Below the pieces are notes generated by a model. The model did not search any database and was not told the DNA's origin. It saw only the letters and a program-made list of their open reading frames with translations. The translations under genes and the position numbers were made by a program. From Actinoalloteichus fjordicus (GTDB taxonomy: Bacteria; Actinomycetota; Actinomycetes; Mycobacteriales; Pseudonocardiaceae), in NCBI RefSeq assembly GCF_001941625.1, contig NZ_CP016076.1, forward strand, positions 6,618,001-6,682,000: DNA of 64,000 nt, in the 5' to 3' direction. The stretch's first letter is position 1, and each line of letters starts with the position of its first letter. Below, piece after piece: positions 25,747-35,630 of this stretch.

Positions 25747-26754
25747 ATGACCGCGTCGAACTCCAGGGAGATCCGACTCGCCGCCCGTCCGGTCGGCTGG
25801 CCGGTCGCGGAGGACTTCGACCTCGTCGAGGTGCCGATCCCGGCCCCCGGACCGGGCCAGGTGTTGATCCGCAACCTGGCGATGAGCGTCGACCCGGCCA
25901 TGCGCGGTCGGATGAACGACGTCGAGTCCTATGCGCCGCCCTTCGAGATCGGGGCGCCGATGCAAGGCCTGGCCGTCGGCGAGGTGGTGATGTCGGACAC
26001 CGAGTCGGTGCGCACCGGTGACCTCGTCCTGCACAACCTCGGCTGGCGGGAGCACGCGGTCGTCGACGCCCGGCACACCACCCGGGTAGACCCCGATCTC
26101 GCGCCGCCGAGCGCATACCTCGGCGTGCTGGGCATGCCCGGCCTGACGGCGTATGCCGGGATGTTGGAGGTGGCGGCGTTGGCGGTGGGCGACGTCGTCT
26201 TCGTGTCCGGCGCGGCGGGCGCCGTCGGCTCCGTGGCAGGCCAGGTGGCCAGGCTCAAGGGCGCGGCCAGGGTCATCGGCAGCGCGGGCTCTCCCGAGAA
26301 GGTGCGGTACCTGACCGGGGAGCTCGGCTTCGACGCCGCCTTCGACTACAAGGACGGGCCGGTGGCCGACCAGCTCCGCGCCGCCGCGCCCGAGGGCATC
26401 GATGTGTACTTCGACAACGTCGGCGGCGAGCACCTGGAGGCCGCCATCGGCGCGATGCGGCGCAACGGCCGCATCGCGATGTGCGGCGGGATCTCCGGAT
26501 ACAACGCGACCGAGCCGCCGCCCGGCCCCCGCAACCTGCTGCGCTTCGTCGCCCGTCGGCTGACCATGCGCGGCTTCCTGGTCATCGATCACGCCGACCT
26601 TCGTCCCGAGTTCCTGCGCGAGGTCGGCGGCTGGGTGCGCGACGGCAGCCTCCGGTACCGGGAGACCGTCGTCGAGGGGCTGGAGAACGCCCCTGCCGCG
26701 CTCATCGGGATGATGCGAGGGGAGAACATGGGCAAGATGGTCGTCACCCTCTGA
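25747..26754 (+). CDS. NADP-dependent medium-chain oxidoreductase (zinc-free)
   Basis: A 335-residue cytosolic enzyme of the MDR superfamily, most like leukotriene B4 dehydrogenase/YncB-type proteins that reduce enones. The N-terminal GroES-like part has VLIRNLAMSVDPAMRGRMND. The nucleotide-binding motif is VFVSGAAGAVGSVAGQVARL at about 156-175. The region YFDNVGGEHLEAAIGAM is typical of this group. There is no structural or catalytic zinc motif. The ATG at 25747 follows AGGAG by 9 nt. It follows the GNAT gene but shows no clear operon link. Substrate unknown. Confidence 0.92.
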   Translation: MTASNSREIRLAARPVGWPVAEDFDLVEVPIPAPGPGQVLIRNLAMSVDPAMRGRMNDVESYAPPFEIGAPMQGLAVGEVVMSDTESVRTGDLVLHNLGWREHAVVDARHTTRVDPDLAPPSAYLGVLGMPGLTAYAGMLEVAALAVGDVVFVSGAAGAVGSVAGQVARLKGAARVIGSAGSPEKVRYLTGELGFDAAFDYKDGPVADQLRAAAPEGIDVYFDNVGGEHLEAAIGAMRRNGRIAMCGGISGYNATEPPPGPRNLLRFVARRLTMRGFLVIDHADLRPEFLREVGGWVRDGSLRYRETVVEGLENAPAALIGMMRGENMGKMVVTL

Positions 26755-27026
26755 CGGGGTCTCGGCAGGAGCGTGCGCGGCCTCCCGGCGGCTTCGACTC
26801 GGCAGGCGGGCAGAGTCAGCCGGGGGGTGGCGCCAGCCGGGGCAGAGCAGCCTGGCTCGGCAGCGATCTCGCACGGCCGCCGCCAGCCTGCGCGGTCGGC
26901 AAGGCATCGGGGCAGGCCAGCCGGACTGAGGGCCTGCGCCGTCGCAGCCGCCGGGCCGACGGCGCGGGGCTGCACAGGGAGTCGCCCCGCCGAACCGGGC
27001 CGATCGGCTCGACGCCTCGCATTCGG

Positions 27027-27239
27027 TCACTCCCCGGAGGACGGAACGCTGCCTCCGGTCGCGGGCCCGGCCGTCTCCGTCTCGGGCGCCCAGACGTGCC
27101 ATCCGTCGTCGTAGTGCGGGCATCGGCGGGCTACCAGGCAGCCGTCGGCGACCCGGACCAGCGCATTGGCGGTGCCCTCGTCGAGCAGGGCCCGGTGCGA
27201 GCACGGTTCGCATCGGTCCGCCTCGCTGTACATCGTCAT
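27027..27239 (-). CDS. Small Cys-rich conserved protein
   Basis: A 70-residue cytosolic protein with six histidine or cysteine residues: DRCEPCSH near the N-terminus, then VRVADGCLVARRCPHYDDGW. Their spacing suggests a metal-binding knuckle; this is inference. From memory, similar short proteins occur in many actinomycetes without known function. The ATG at 27239 follows GGGAGGAG and is preferred over the open frame's upstream start, which would add an unrelated stretch. It is divergent from the regulator at 27501. Confidence 0.7.
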   Translation of the reverse strand: MTMYSEADRCEPCSHRALLDEGTANALVRVADGCLVARRCPHYDDGWHVWAPETETAGPATGGSVPSSGE

Positions 27240-27464
27240 CCCGCTCTCCTCCCAGTGGCGAGTAGGCATCTCGGTGTCGCCGCACGCCTGCGGCGGCCGG
27301 GCCCGACGGGCAGGTCCGGATACACGCCCCAGGGTGCGGCGTCCCAGCTCGTCCGGCAATGCCCTCCGACGAGCCTCGACGGGCACCGATCGTAGCCACC
27401 CGATCACCTCGCGAGACCGGATCTCGGCCTGGGCGGGTCCACGACCACCGAACATGAGTTCGTT

Positions 27465-27500
27465 TTGACTTCCTGTTGTGTTTTTGCAACATTGTGTTGC
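27465..27500 (+). promoter_or_regulatory. Promoter and operator of XRE-NatAB cassette
   Basis: A -35 TTGACT (27465-27470) and a -10-like CAACAT (27487-27492), 16 nt apart. The inverted repeat GCAAC-ATTGT-GTTGC (27486-27500) overlaps the -10 and ends at the GTG start. This is a likely operator, possibly bound by the cassette's own regulator. Confidence 0.6.
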
Positions 27501-27773
27501 GTGAGCCCAGTCCGTAGGGGGAAAGACCTGCCGATCTTCAATCGGATTCAGGTGCTTCGGACCGAACGGGGGTTGTCGAGAGTGACGTTGGCGAAGGCGG
27601 TCGAGGTGAATCCACAGACGATCGGGGCGTTAGAACGCGGGGATCACTACCCGAGCCTCGACCTCGCCCTGCGAATCTGCGAGGTCTTCGGGCTGCCCGT
27701 CGAGGCGGTGTTCAGTCGAACCCCGTTCGCCCCCTTGTCCGAGGAGCTCTACGGCAGGCGGGGCGAGACGTGA
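27501..27773 (+). CDS. Small XRE-family regulator of ABC cassette
   Basis: A 90-residue helix-turn-helix protein, with the recognition region SRVTLAKAVEVNPQTIGALE followed by RGDHYPSLDLALRICEVFGL. It is a short one-domain XRE repressor of the type found in front of ABC-transporter genes. The GTG at 27501 lies 8 nt after a -10 box, which suggests a leaderless transcript; the open frame starts further upstream at 27465. Its stop overlaps the next gene by 4 nt (GTGA). With the following three genes it forms one operon. Confidence 0.87.
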   Translation: MSPVRRGKDLPIFNRIQVLRTERGLSRVTLAKAVEVNPQTIGALERGDHYPSLDLALRICEVFGLPVEAVFSRTPFAPLSEELYGRRGET

Positions 27774-28570
27774 ACCGGCAGGAGACGCTCCGGCAGCGCT
27801 ATCGCGAGATCCGCGTCGGCGCGCATCAACGCCGCCTGGAGCGGCTGGACCGCACGCTGCCCGCCTGGCGCGATCGAGCCCACCGCAGGCCGCTGGTGGT
27901 GACCTGCGGAGCCACCGCCGTCGCAGGCGTGCTGGTCACCGTGACCTCAGGCGGCGAACCGAGCTGGCGTCAGCTGCTCTGGCTCGGGTTGGTGGTCCTC
28001 TGGATCGCGCAGTGGATCCTGTTGCGTGTCGTCACCAGAGGCATCTCCGAATCCAGCACGCTGGTGCTCGACGAACGAGAGAGCGCCCTGCGGGACAGAG
28101 CGACCCGGTACGGCTTCATCACCGCGATGACTCTCAACGGGGCGGTCTGTGGAGCACTGGGTTCGCTGGGCGCCCAGCAGGTCACTGCGGCACACCTGGC
28201 CGTGGTGATCGCCTCGGTCACCCTGTTCTGCGGCACGGTCCCCGTCGGCGTGCTGGCCTGGACCCTGCCCGACGACGACCCGGCGGACCTGCTCGACGAG
28301 GTCGAGGAGGCGGGCGGCGCCGCGGCCACGCCTCGGCAGGCAGGCTCGACCACCGCAGTCACCGCAGAGAGCGCGGAGAACGCGCCCACCGCCCAGACTG
28401 TCCCCACCGCAGAGGCCCCACCACAGACACCGGAGTCGACCCGAGACCAGAACTTCCACCGCGAGGCTTCCACCGACGAGGCCGCCCACGGTGTGGAGCC
28501 CCGCGTCGCCCGCTTCGGCGACGCAGAACAGAGAACACCGCACGACAGAAATGGGGGAGGACGACAGTGA
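27770..28570 (+). CDS. Membrane protein of XRE-NatAB cassette
   Basis: A 266-residue protein with a basic N-terminus, four membrane helices (about 43-60, 66-88, 115-137 and 144-164) and a long acidic, Thr/Pro-rich C-terminal tail (about 165-266) that looks disordered. The loop after the second helix has ESSTLVLDERESALRDRATRYG, a pattern seen in small membrane partners of such XRE-controlled ABC operons. Function unknown. It starts with GTG and overlaps its neighbours on both sides (GTGA in each case), so all four genes are tightly coupled. Confidence 0.82.
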   Translation: MNRQETLRQRYREIRVGAHQRRLERLDRTLPAWRDRAHRRPLVVTCGATAVAGVLVTVTSGGEPSWRQLLWLGLVVLWIAQWILLRVVTRGISESSTLVLDERESALRDRATRYGFITAMTLNGAVCGALGSLGAQQVTAAHLAVVIASVTLFCGTVPVGVLAWTLPDDDPADLLDEVEEAGGAAATPRQAGSTTAVTAESAENAPTAQTVPTAEAPPQTPESTRDQNFHREASTDEAAHGVEPRVARFGDAEQRTPHDRNGGGRQ

Positions 28571-29478
28571 ACGAGTCCACCTTAGAGATCGACCGGCTGA
28601 GCAAACGCTACGGCGAACTGGTCGCGCTGAACGAGATGACCTTCGAGGTCCGGTCCGGAGAGCTCTTCGGGTTCGTCGGCAGCAACGGTGCGGGCAAGAC
28701 GACCACGATGCGCATCGCCATGGGGGTGCTCGCCACCGACTCCGGCGAGGTCCGCTGGCAGGGCCACGCCGTCGACTTCGACACCCGCCGCAAGATCGGC
28801 TACATGCCCTCCGAACGTGGGCTCTACCCGAAGATGAAGGTGCACGACCAGCTCGTGTACCTGGGTGAGCTGCACGGGATGGCCACGGCCGACGCACGTC
28901 GGGCCGCCGACGAGTGGACGGAGCGGCTCGGCCTCGCCGAACGCCGCAAGGACGAGGTGCAGAAGCTCAGCCTGGGCAATCAGCAGCGCGTGCAGCTCGC
29001 CGCCGCACTCGTCCACGACCCCGAGGTGCTCATCCTGGACGAGCCGTTCTCCGGGCTGGACCCGATGGCCGTCGACGTGATGAGCAGCGTGCTGCGCGAG
29101 AAGGCATCGGCAGGAGCGCCGGTGATCTTCTCCAGCCACCAGCTCGAACTCGTCGAGCGGTTCTGCGACCGCGTCGGCATCATCCGGTCGGGCGAGATGG
29201 TGGCCTGCGGCACCGTCGACGAGCTGCGCGGTGACGCGGCGCTGCGCATCCGGATCGACGTCCCCTCGGCGCAGCCGGGGTGGACCGACGCGATCTCGGG
29301 CGTGCGAGTCGTCGAGCAGACCGGCTCCGCCTACCTGGTCGAGCTGTCCCACGGCGTCGACGACCAGCAGCTGCTCGCCGCGGCGTTGGCGACCGGGCCG
29401 GTCCGCGAGTTCTCCCCCCACCGCCCCGCCCTCACCGAACTGTTCCGCAACGTCGTCAGTCAGGAGGTGGCGCAGTGA
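28567..29478 (+). CDS. ABC transporter ATP-binding protein (NatA type)
   Basis: A 303-residue cytosolic ATPase that powers the permease downstream. Walker A is GSNGAGKTT, the signature LSLGNQQRVQLAAAL replaces the usual LSGGQ form, and Walker B is VLILDEPFSGLD. The switch His is in FSSHQLELVE. The C-terminal region (about 220-303) is the extra domain common in NatA/DrrA-type proteins. It starts with GTG at 28567, overlapping the previous stop, and follows GGGAGGACGACA. It probably moves ions or small molecules out of the cell; the substrate is unknown. Confidence 0.93.
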   Translation: MNESTLEIDRLSKRYGELVALNEMTFEVRSGELFGFVGSNGAGKTTTMRIAMGVLATDSGEVRWQGHAVDFDTRRKIGYMPSERGLYPKMKVHDQLVYLGELHGMATADARRAADEWTERLGLAERRKDEVQKLSLGNQQRVQLAAALVHDPEVLILDEPFSGLDPMAVDVMSSVLREKASAGAPVIFSSHQLELVERFCDRVGIIRSGEMVACGTVDELRGDAALRIRIDVPSAQPGWTDAISGVRVVEQTGSAYLVELSHGVDDQQLLAAALATGPVREFSPHRPALTELFRNVVSQEVAQ

Positions 29479-30695
29479 GCGCCCCGACTCCCTCCCGCAG
29501 CCGGGCGGTCAGCCCCACGAAGGCGATCATGCTGGTGGCCAAGCGGGAGATCGACACCCGACTGAAGTCGAAGAGCTTCGTGTTCGGCACGCTCGGCCTC
29601 GTCGCAGCCATCGCGCTCTACATCGCCATGATGACCTTCATCGGCGGCCGTGACAGCTCGACGTCCATCGGGCTCACCGGCGAGATGACCGCGATCTCGG
29701 CGGAGCTGTCCGCGTCGGGCGAGGCGCTCGGCGAGGACCTGGTCGTCACTGAGGTGCCCGACGCCGCCACCGGCGAGCAGCAGGTGCGCGACGAGGAGCT
29801 GGACGTCCTGGTCGGCGGCACTCCAGCCGAACCCCAGGTGACGGTGAAGACCGGCCTCCCCGACACCGTCGAGGTCCTGTTGTCCGGCATCGCCCAGCAG
29901 GCGGCGCTGAACGCCCAGCTGACCGCAGGCGGGCTCGATCCGGCGCAGGTCCAGCAGGAGGTCGCGGCGGCGGCGCAGGTCCAGATCACGCACCTCGACG
30001 AGGCCAACCCCCAGCAGGTCGAGCAGCTCTTCATCGGCATCGCGACCTGCTTCCTGCTCTACATGTCGATGATGATGTACGGCTCCTACGTGGCGCAGGG
30101 CGTCGTGGAGGAGAAGTCGAGCAGGGTCGTCGAGCTGCTGCTCGCCACCATCCGGCCCTACCAGCTGATGCTCGGCAAGGTCGTCGGCATCGGGGCGGTC
30201 GGGCTCGTACAGCTGCTGTCCATCGCGATCATCGGCGTCGGCGGCGCCGTGGCGGCGGGACTGCTGACGGTGCCGACGGCGGCGTTGAGCGCCGCGGTGT
30301 CCGGCCTGCTGTGGTACCTGCTCGGCTTCTTCCTGTTGGCCACCTTGGCGGCGGCCTCCGGGGCGCTGGTCTCCCGGCAGGAGGACGTGCAGTCGGTGAT
30401 GATGCCGATGATGATGCTGGTCCTCATCCCGTTCATCCTGACCTTCACGCTGCTGGTCGGTGATCCGGAGAACGAGACGGGCGAATGGCTGTCGCTGCTG
30501 CCGTTCTTCTCGCCGTTCATGATGCCGGTCCGGATCGCGACCTCGGTGGTGCCGATCTGGCAGATCGGCGTGGCCGTCGTCCTCAGCCTCGTGGCGGCCG
30601 CGGTGCTGCTGGCGCTGGCGTCGCGGATCTACTCGAACGCCGTGCTGCGCACCGGCAGCCGGGTGAAGCTGAAGGACGCGCTGAGCAAGGCCTGA
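29475..30695 (+). CDS. ABC-2 family permease (NatB type)
   Basis: A 406-residue integral membrane protein. One N-terminal helix (about 34-55) is followed by an extracytoplasmic region of about 120 residues, then five to six helices at about 195-390. The sequence KREIDTRLKSKSFVFGTLGL and EEKSSRVVELLLATIRPYQL are typical of NatB-like permeases. It starts with GTG at 29475, overlapping the end of the ATPase gene, with AGGAGG 7 nt upstream. A 14-bp perfect hairpin follows. Substrate unknown; NatAB in Bacillus exports sodium. Confidence 0.9.
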   Translation: MSAPTPSRSRAVSPTKAIMLVAKREIDTRLKSKSFVFGTLGLVAAIALYIAMMTFIGGRDSSTSIGLTGEMTAISAELSASGEALGEDLVVTEVPDAATGEQQVRDEELDVLVGGTPAEPQVTVKTGLPDTVEVLLSGIAQQAALNAQLTAGGLDPAQVQQEVAAAAQVQITHLDEANPQQVEQLFIGIATCFLLYMSMMMYGSYVAQGVVEEKSSRVVELLLATIRPYQLMLGKVVGIGAVGLVQLLSIAIIGVGGAVAAGLLTVPTAALSAAVSGLLWYLLGFFLLATLAAASGALVSRQEDVQSVMMPMMMLVLIPFILTFTLLVGDPENETGEWLSLLPFFSPFMMPVRIATSVVPIWQIGVAVVLSLVAAAVLLALASRIYSNAVLRTGSRVKLKDALSKA

Positions 30696-30712
30696 TCCCA
30701 CGCCGCAGACCG

Positions 30713-30750
30713 ACTCGGCCCCGCTCTCGACTCGTGGAGCGGGGCCGAGT
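30713..30750. terminator. Two-way hairpin terminator
   Basis: Perfect 14-bp arms (30713-30726 and 30737-30750) with a 10-nt loop, between the convergent permease and photolyase genes. It can serve both. Confidence 0.75.
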
Positions 30751-30770
30751 CCCGTCTCGGCAGCGGTCCG

Positions 30771-32162
30771 TCAGCGACCGCTGATCTCGCCGAAGCGGCG
30801 CAGCGCCTCCTGCCGTTCCTCGCCGTGATCGACCATCCGCTCCGGATAGTCGGCGGGCGCGTCCTCCCCTGCCTTCCACGGTTCGTGCACCGCCTTGCCT
30901 GCGATCCCCCGCAGTTCCGGGACGTGCCTGCGCACGTAGTCGCCGTCCGGGTCGAAGCGCCGCCCCTGTGTCACGGGGTTGAACACCCGGAAGTACGGCG
31001 CCGAGTCGGTGCCGCTGCCCGCGACCCACTGCCAGTTATGCTGATTCGACGCCAGGTCGCCGTCCACCAGCGCCGTCATGAAGTGCCGCGCACCCCACCA
31101 CCAGGGCAGGTGCAGGTCCTTGACCAGGAAACTCGCCGCGACCATCCGCACCCGGTTGTGCATCCAGCCCTCGCGGGCCAGCTGTCGCATCCCGGCGTCG
31201 ACGAAGGGGAAGCCGGTCCGTCCGGTTCGCCACCGTTCGAAGCGCTCGTCCGCGTCCGGACCCGTGTCGTAGGAGATCCGGTCGAAGCGCCGGTCGAGGT
31301 TCTGCCGCGCCGACTCCGGCTGATGCCACAGCACGTCGGCGAGGAAGTCCCGCCAAGCCAGTTCACGTCGGAAGGCCGTCGCGCCTTCTCCTCGATCGCC
31401 TGCCAGGTCGGCGAGCAGGGTGCGCGGGTGGACACAGCCCCAGTGCAGATAGGTCGAGAGCCTGCTGGTGCCGTCGGCCGAGGGCCGATCCCTGCCTTCC
31501 GCGTAGTCGGCGAGTCGCTCGTCGCGGAAGGACGCCCAGCGGTCCAGCCCGGCCCGCTCCCCCGCTGCGGGCAGTCGGACCTCGCCGAGGTCGTCGTCAG
31601 CGGGCACGGGCACCGCCGTCGGGCCGCCGCGAAGCGTGCCGGGGTCGATCCAGTCGATCGTCGAGGGATCACTCGCCGAGGGCTGCCGCCACCCGTGTTC
31701 ACCCCAGGCCCGGCGGAACGGTGTGAAGACGCGATAGGGGGTGCCGTCCGGCTTGCGCACTCGGCCTGGCGAGACCGCGTAGGCGGTCCCGGTGCCGATC
31801 AGCTCCACGCCCTGTCCGGCAAGCCGTCGCTGCACCGCGTCGTCCCGACGTCGTCCGTACGGGCCGGTGTCGGTGGTGACGTGCACGGTGCGGGCGGACA
31901 CCGCCTCGGCTGCGGCCGCGACCGCCTCGACCGGATCACCGTGCACGATGAGCAGTCGTCCGTCGAGCTGCTCGGCCAGCGCCCGCAGACAGCGGAAGAG
32001 GAAGGTGCGACGCGGGGCGCCCGCAGGCCCGAGCAGCCGATCATCGAGGACGAACAGGGCCAGCACCCGGCCTGCCCGTTCCCCGGCCGCCGCCATCGCA
32101 GGCTGATCCCCGCAGCGCAGGTCACGCCGAAACCACAGCACGCTCGTGTCGTCCCAAACCAT
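30771..32162 (-). CDS. phr: Deoxyribodipyrimidine photolyase
   Basis: Repairs pyrimidine dimers in DNA with blue light, using FAD and an antenna cofactor; cytosolic. The 463-residue protein has an N-terminal antenna domain (VLWFRRDLRCGDQPAMAAAG) and a C-terminal FAD-binding domain with STYLHWGCVHPRTLLADL, EGWMHNRVRMVAASFLVKDL, WWWGARHFMTALVDGDLASN, NWQWVAGSGTD and the late YFRVFNPVTQGRRFDPDG. These are class I photolyase hallmarks. The ATG at 32162 has TAGCGT 7 nt upstream (leaderless); the open frame extends upstream to 32249 without support. Confidence 0.95.
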   Translation of the reverse strand: MVWDDTSVLWFRRDLRCGDQPAMAAAGERAGRVLALFVLDDRLLGPAGAPRRTFLFRCLRALAEQLDGRLLIVHGDPVEAVAAAAEAVSARTVHVTTDTGPYGRRRDDAVQRRLAGQGVELIGTGTAYAVSPGRVRKPDGTPYRVFTPFRRAWGEHGWRQPSASDPSTIDWIDPGTLRGGPTAVPVPADDDLGEVRLPAAGERAGLDRWASFRDERLADYAEGRDRPSADGTSRLSTYLHWGCVHPRTLLADLAGDRGEGATAFRRELAWRDFLADVLWHQPESARQNLDRRFDRISYDTGPDADERFERWRTGRTGFPFVDAGMRQLAREGWMHNRVRMVAASFLVKDLHLPWWWGARHFMTALVDGDLASNQHNWQWVAGSGTDSAPYFRVFNPVTQGRRFDPDGDYVRRHVPELRGIAGKAVHEPWKAGEDAPADYPERMVDHGEERQEALRRFGEISGR

Positions 32163-32169
32163 GCTCGCG

Positions 32170-32175
32170 ACGCTA
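32170..32175 (-). promoter_or_regulatory. -10 box for leaderless photolyase
   Basis: TAGCGT on the minus strand, 7 nt before the ATG at 32162. Confidence 0.5.
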
Positions 32176-32251
32176 GCCGCAGAGCATCGCCTGCGCAGCG
32201 GTGTCGTCGGCGGCGATCCGGCACCACCGGCACAGGAACCGGCCGACACAC

Positions 32252-32284
32252 CACGAAGGGCACCCCTGCGGAGTGCCCTTCGTG
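32252..32284 (-). terminator. Terminator of citrate synthase gene
   Basis: Perfect 12-bp arms (CACGAAGGGCAC and its complement) with a 9-nt loop, 22 nt past the citrate synthase stop. Confidence 0.75.
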
Positions 32285-32306
32285 ACGGTGCCTGCGGTGC
32301 GGCGGA

Positions 32307-33611
<1,305 letters not shown>

Positions 33612-34385
33612 ACTGGTCCCTCTCAACACTCGGACGAGACAACGCTCACCGTGCTAGTCGCACTACGCCACCGCAAGCCGAATCGGCTGCCCACAGCTGA
33701 AACGTCAGCACCGCCTCGTCGGGGTCCTGTCTCTCGCCACGCTAGTCCTCGGAATGGCCGCCGCCTACCCATCGCGTTAGCCGGCAGGCCCAGTTGGGAT
33801 CACAATCACAGATTGGGGAGAGGCTCAGCTCACAATTGAGCCCGCTGAGGCCGCTCCGCCCGCCCGCGCGGTCTCCGGCGAGCGGACACCCCCGACCGAC
33901 GGTTGCGCTACGGAGTCGGCGACTACTCCATCAGACGGATGCCTACGGCGGTCGAACGGCCGGACCCCGGCACCAGGACGGGGTGCAGCATCGGAGGCGT
34001 CCGCGAAGATCACCCGGAACGGAATGAGACGGACATCACACACAGTGATCGTTTCCGGCCGCTGGGCCGTCCGGGGTAGCACGACGGCGGAGACACCGAA
34101 GGCATAGATTCTTCACATTTCGACCCCGATCGGGCCGGATGAAGTGTCGATCCGTTCCCATTCTCGTGCCGGGACGATAAAGAAACCCGGATGCGGGCAC
34201 TGATCGAGGACACGGAAAGTGACAATTTCCGGTGCCCTCGATCAGAAGATGTTCGGCCGCCCGCGAATAGTCGGCTCACCAGTCACCGAGGGCATCCGAA
34301 ACCGAGGATGAGGTCATCGTCGGCGCCTGGACCGAATATCCGGGGACGACCAGGATCAATCGATTCGGCAGGCGCCATGCCGAAC
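33612..34385. other. Gene-poor divergent/terminal region
   Basis: About 770 nt with no convincing gene; open frames on both strands lack ribosome sites and plausible composition. It holds the citrate synthase promoter at its left end and a strong hairpin at 34201-34244. Confidence 0.5.
34201..34244 (-). terminator. Strong imperfect hairpin downstream of PfkB kinase gene
   Basis: The arms TGATCGAGGACACGGAAA and TTTCCGGTGCCCTCGATCA pair over nearly their whole length, with one substitution, one bulge and a short loop. It lies about 140 nt past the stop of the minus-strand kinase, further than usual, so a terminator role is only likely. Confidence 0.45.
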
Positions 34386-35429
34386 TCATCCCGTAGACCA
34401 CCCCGCCAGTTCGGCGGCCCAGGGCGGTTCGGCGCCCTGCCGAGAACAGGTCAGGGCCGAGGCGGCCGCAGCGAACGACAGGCAGTCGGTCCAGCCGCCC
34501 TCGTCGAGGCCCGCGAGACCGGCCGGGGTCACGGCGCCGTGCCGATGCAGCCACGCCAGCACCGCGCCGGAGACGGTGTCGCCCGCGCCGATGGTGTCCA
34601 CGACGGTGACCGGGACGCCCGGCACCTCGACGAGGCGGCCGCCGGAGAACAGGACCAGCAGGCCGTCGGCGCCTCTGGTCAGGATCACGGCGGCGGGCCC
34701 GGCCTCCTGCCATCGACGGGCCGCCGCCAGCACCCGAGGATCGACGCCGAGCGACTCCTGGGCACCGTCGACGCCGTGCGTCACCTCGGCAGGCTCGGAC
34801 AGCGGGGCAGGCTCTCCTGGCTCGACGTCGGCCAGCCAGGCCGCGTCGTCGTCGGAGAGCTTGAGTACGCCGACGTCGGGCAGCCAGGACAGGAACCGGC
34901 TGCGATACGCCGCCGCGTCGGGGATGAGCGCGGCCCGGATGTTCGGGTCGAGCATCGTCAGCGTGCCGCGTCGCACCGCCCGCCGCAGCAGCGACTCGTA
35001 CCGGCTCGCCCCCGGCTCCAGAACCATGCCCAGGGTCCCGAGGCACAGGGCGGTCACCTCGGCAGGCAGGGTGGCGGGCTCCTCGACCAGCCGATCGGCC
35101 GTCGCGGCGACATGGAAGGTGTACCGGGCCGAGCCGCCGCCGTCGAGGTCGACGACGGCGAGACTCGTCGGCTCCTGACCTCGCTGCACCAGTGTGACGT
35201 CCACCCCGGAGGCCGTGAGCCTGGCAAGCAGCGCCCGACCGAAGGAGTCGGTGGAGATCCGCGACAGGAAGCCCGTCGGCACACCGAGCCTGCCCGCCGC
35301 CATCGCCACGTTGAACGGGCCGCCCCCGAGCCGGGGCGACAGCGAAGCGAGATCGTCCTCGCAGGCTCGCCGATCCGCCGACTGCTCCGGAACGAGGTCG
35401 ACCAGCGCTTCGCCGCCCACCAGGATCAT
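34386..35429 (-). CDS. PfkB-family sugar kinase
   Basis: A 347-residue cytosolic carbohydrate kinase (ribokinase fold), probably acting on fructose or another keto-sugar. The opening (MILVGGEALVDLVPE) and the glycine signature RLGGGPFNVAMAAGRLG are followed by TMLDPNIRAALIPD. The PfkB signature 2 is VTVVDTIGAGDTVSGAVLAW with the catalytic Asp. The ATG at 35429 follows GAGGAG by about 6 nt. MITE copy D lies just upstream. The actual sugar is not visible. Confidence 0.92.
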   Translation of the reverse strand: MILVGGEALVDLVPEQSADRRACEDDLASLSPRLGGGPFNVAMAAGRLGVPTGFLSRISTDSFGRALLARLTASGVDVTLVQRGQEPTSLAVVDLDGGGSARYTFHVAATADRLVEEPATLPAEVTALCLGTLGMVLEPGASRYESLLRRAVRRGTLTMLDPNIRAALIPDAAAYRSRFLSWLPDVGVLKLSDDDAAWLADVEPGEPAPLSEPAEVTHGVDGAQESLGVDPRVLAAARRWQEAGPAAVILTRGADGLLVLFSGGRLVEVPGVPVTVVDTIGAGDTVSGAVLAWLHRHGAVTPAGLAGLDEGGWTDCLSFAAAASALTCSRQGAEPPWAAELAGWSTG

Positions 35430-35461
35430 CCGTACTCCTCATCGACAAGGTCACCGCCTCA

Positions 35462-35535
35462 GAGCCTGTCTTCAATCCCCACTGTCCTGTTGCGCGGGGC
35501 CAGCGCGGCGACGGAGGGGGATCAAAGACAGACTT
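35462..35535 (+). mobile_element. Short MITE-like element, copy D
   Basis: A 74-bp internally shortened copy. Ends read GAGCCTGTCTTCAATCCCC and GGGGGATCAAAGACAGACTT. It is flanked by TCA on both sides (35459-35461 and 35536-35538), a 3-bp target duplication. It lies about 30 nt upstream of the PfkB kinase start, so it could affect that promoter. Confidence 0.8.
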
Positions 35536-35630
35536 TCAGACCGGCGTCGCCCTGACCTATCAGACCCGAGGCCGCGTGGGCAAGACGTCGATCGCCATCC
35601 TCGGCGGTCGACGGGAGCAGGTGCGAGGCC

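Noticed and set aside
33825-34082. Minus-strand open frame in the gap after citrate synthase
   Set aside because: No ribosome site and low-complexity Ala/Arg/Pro content; not convincing.
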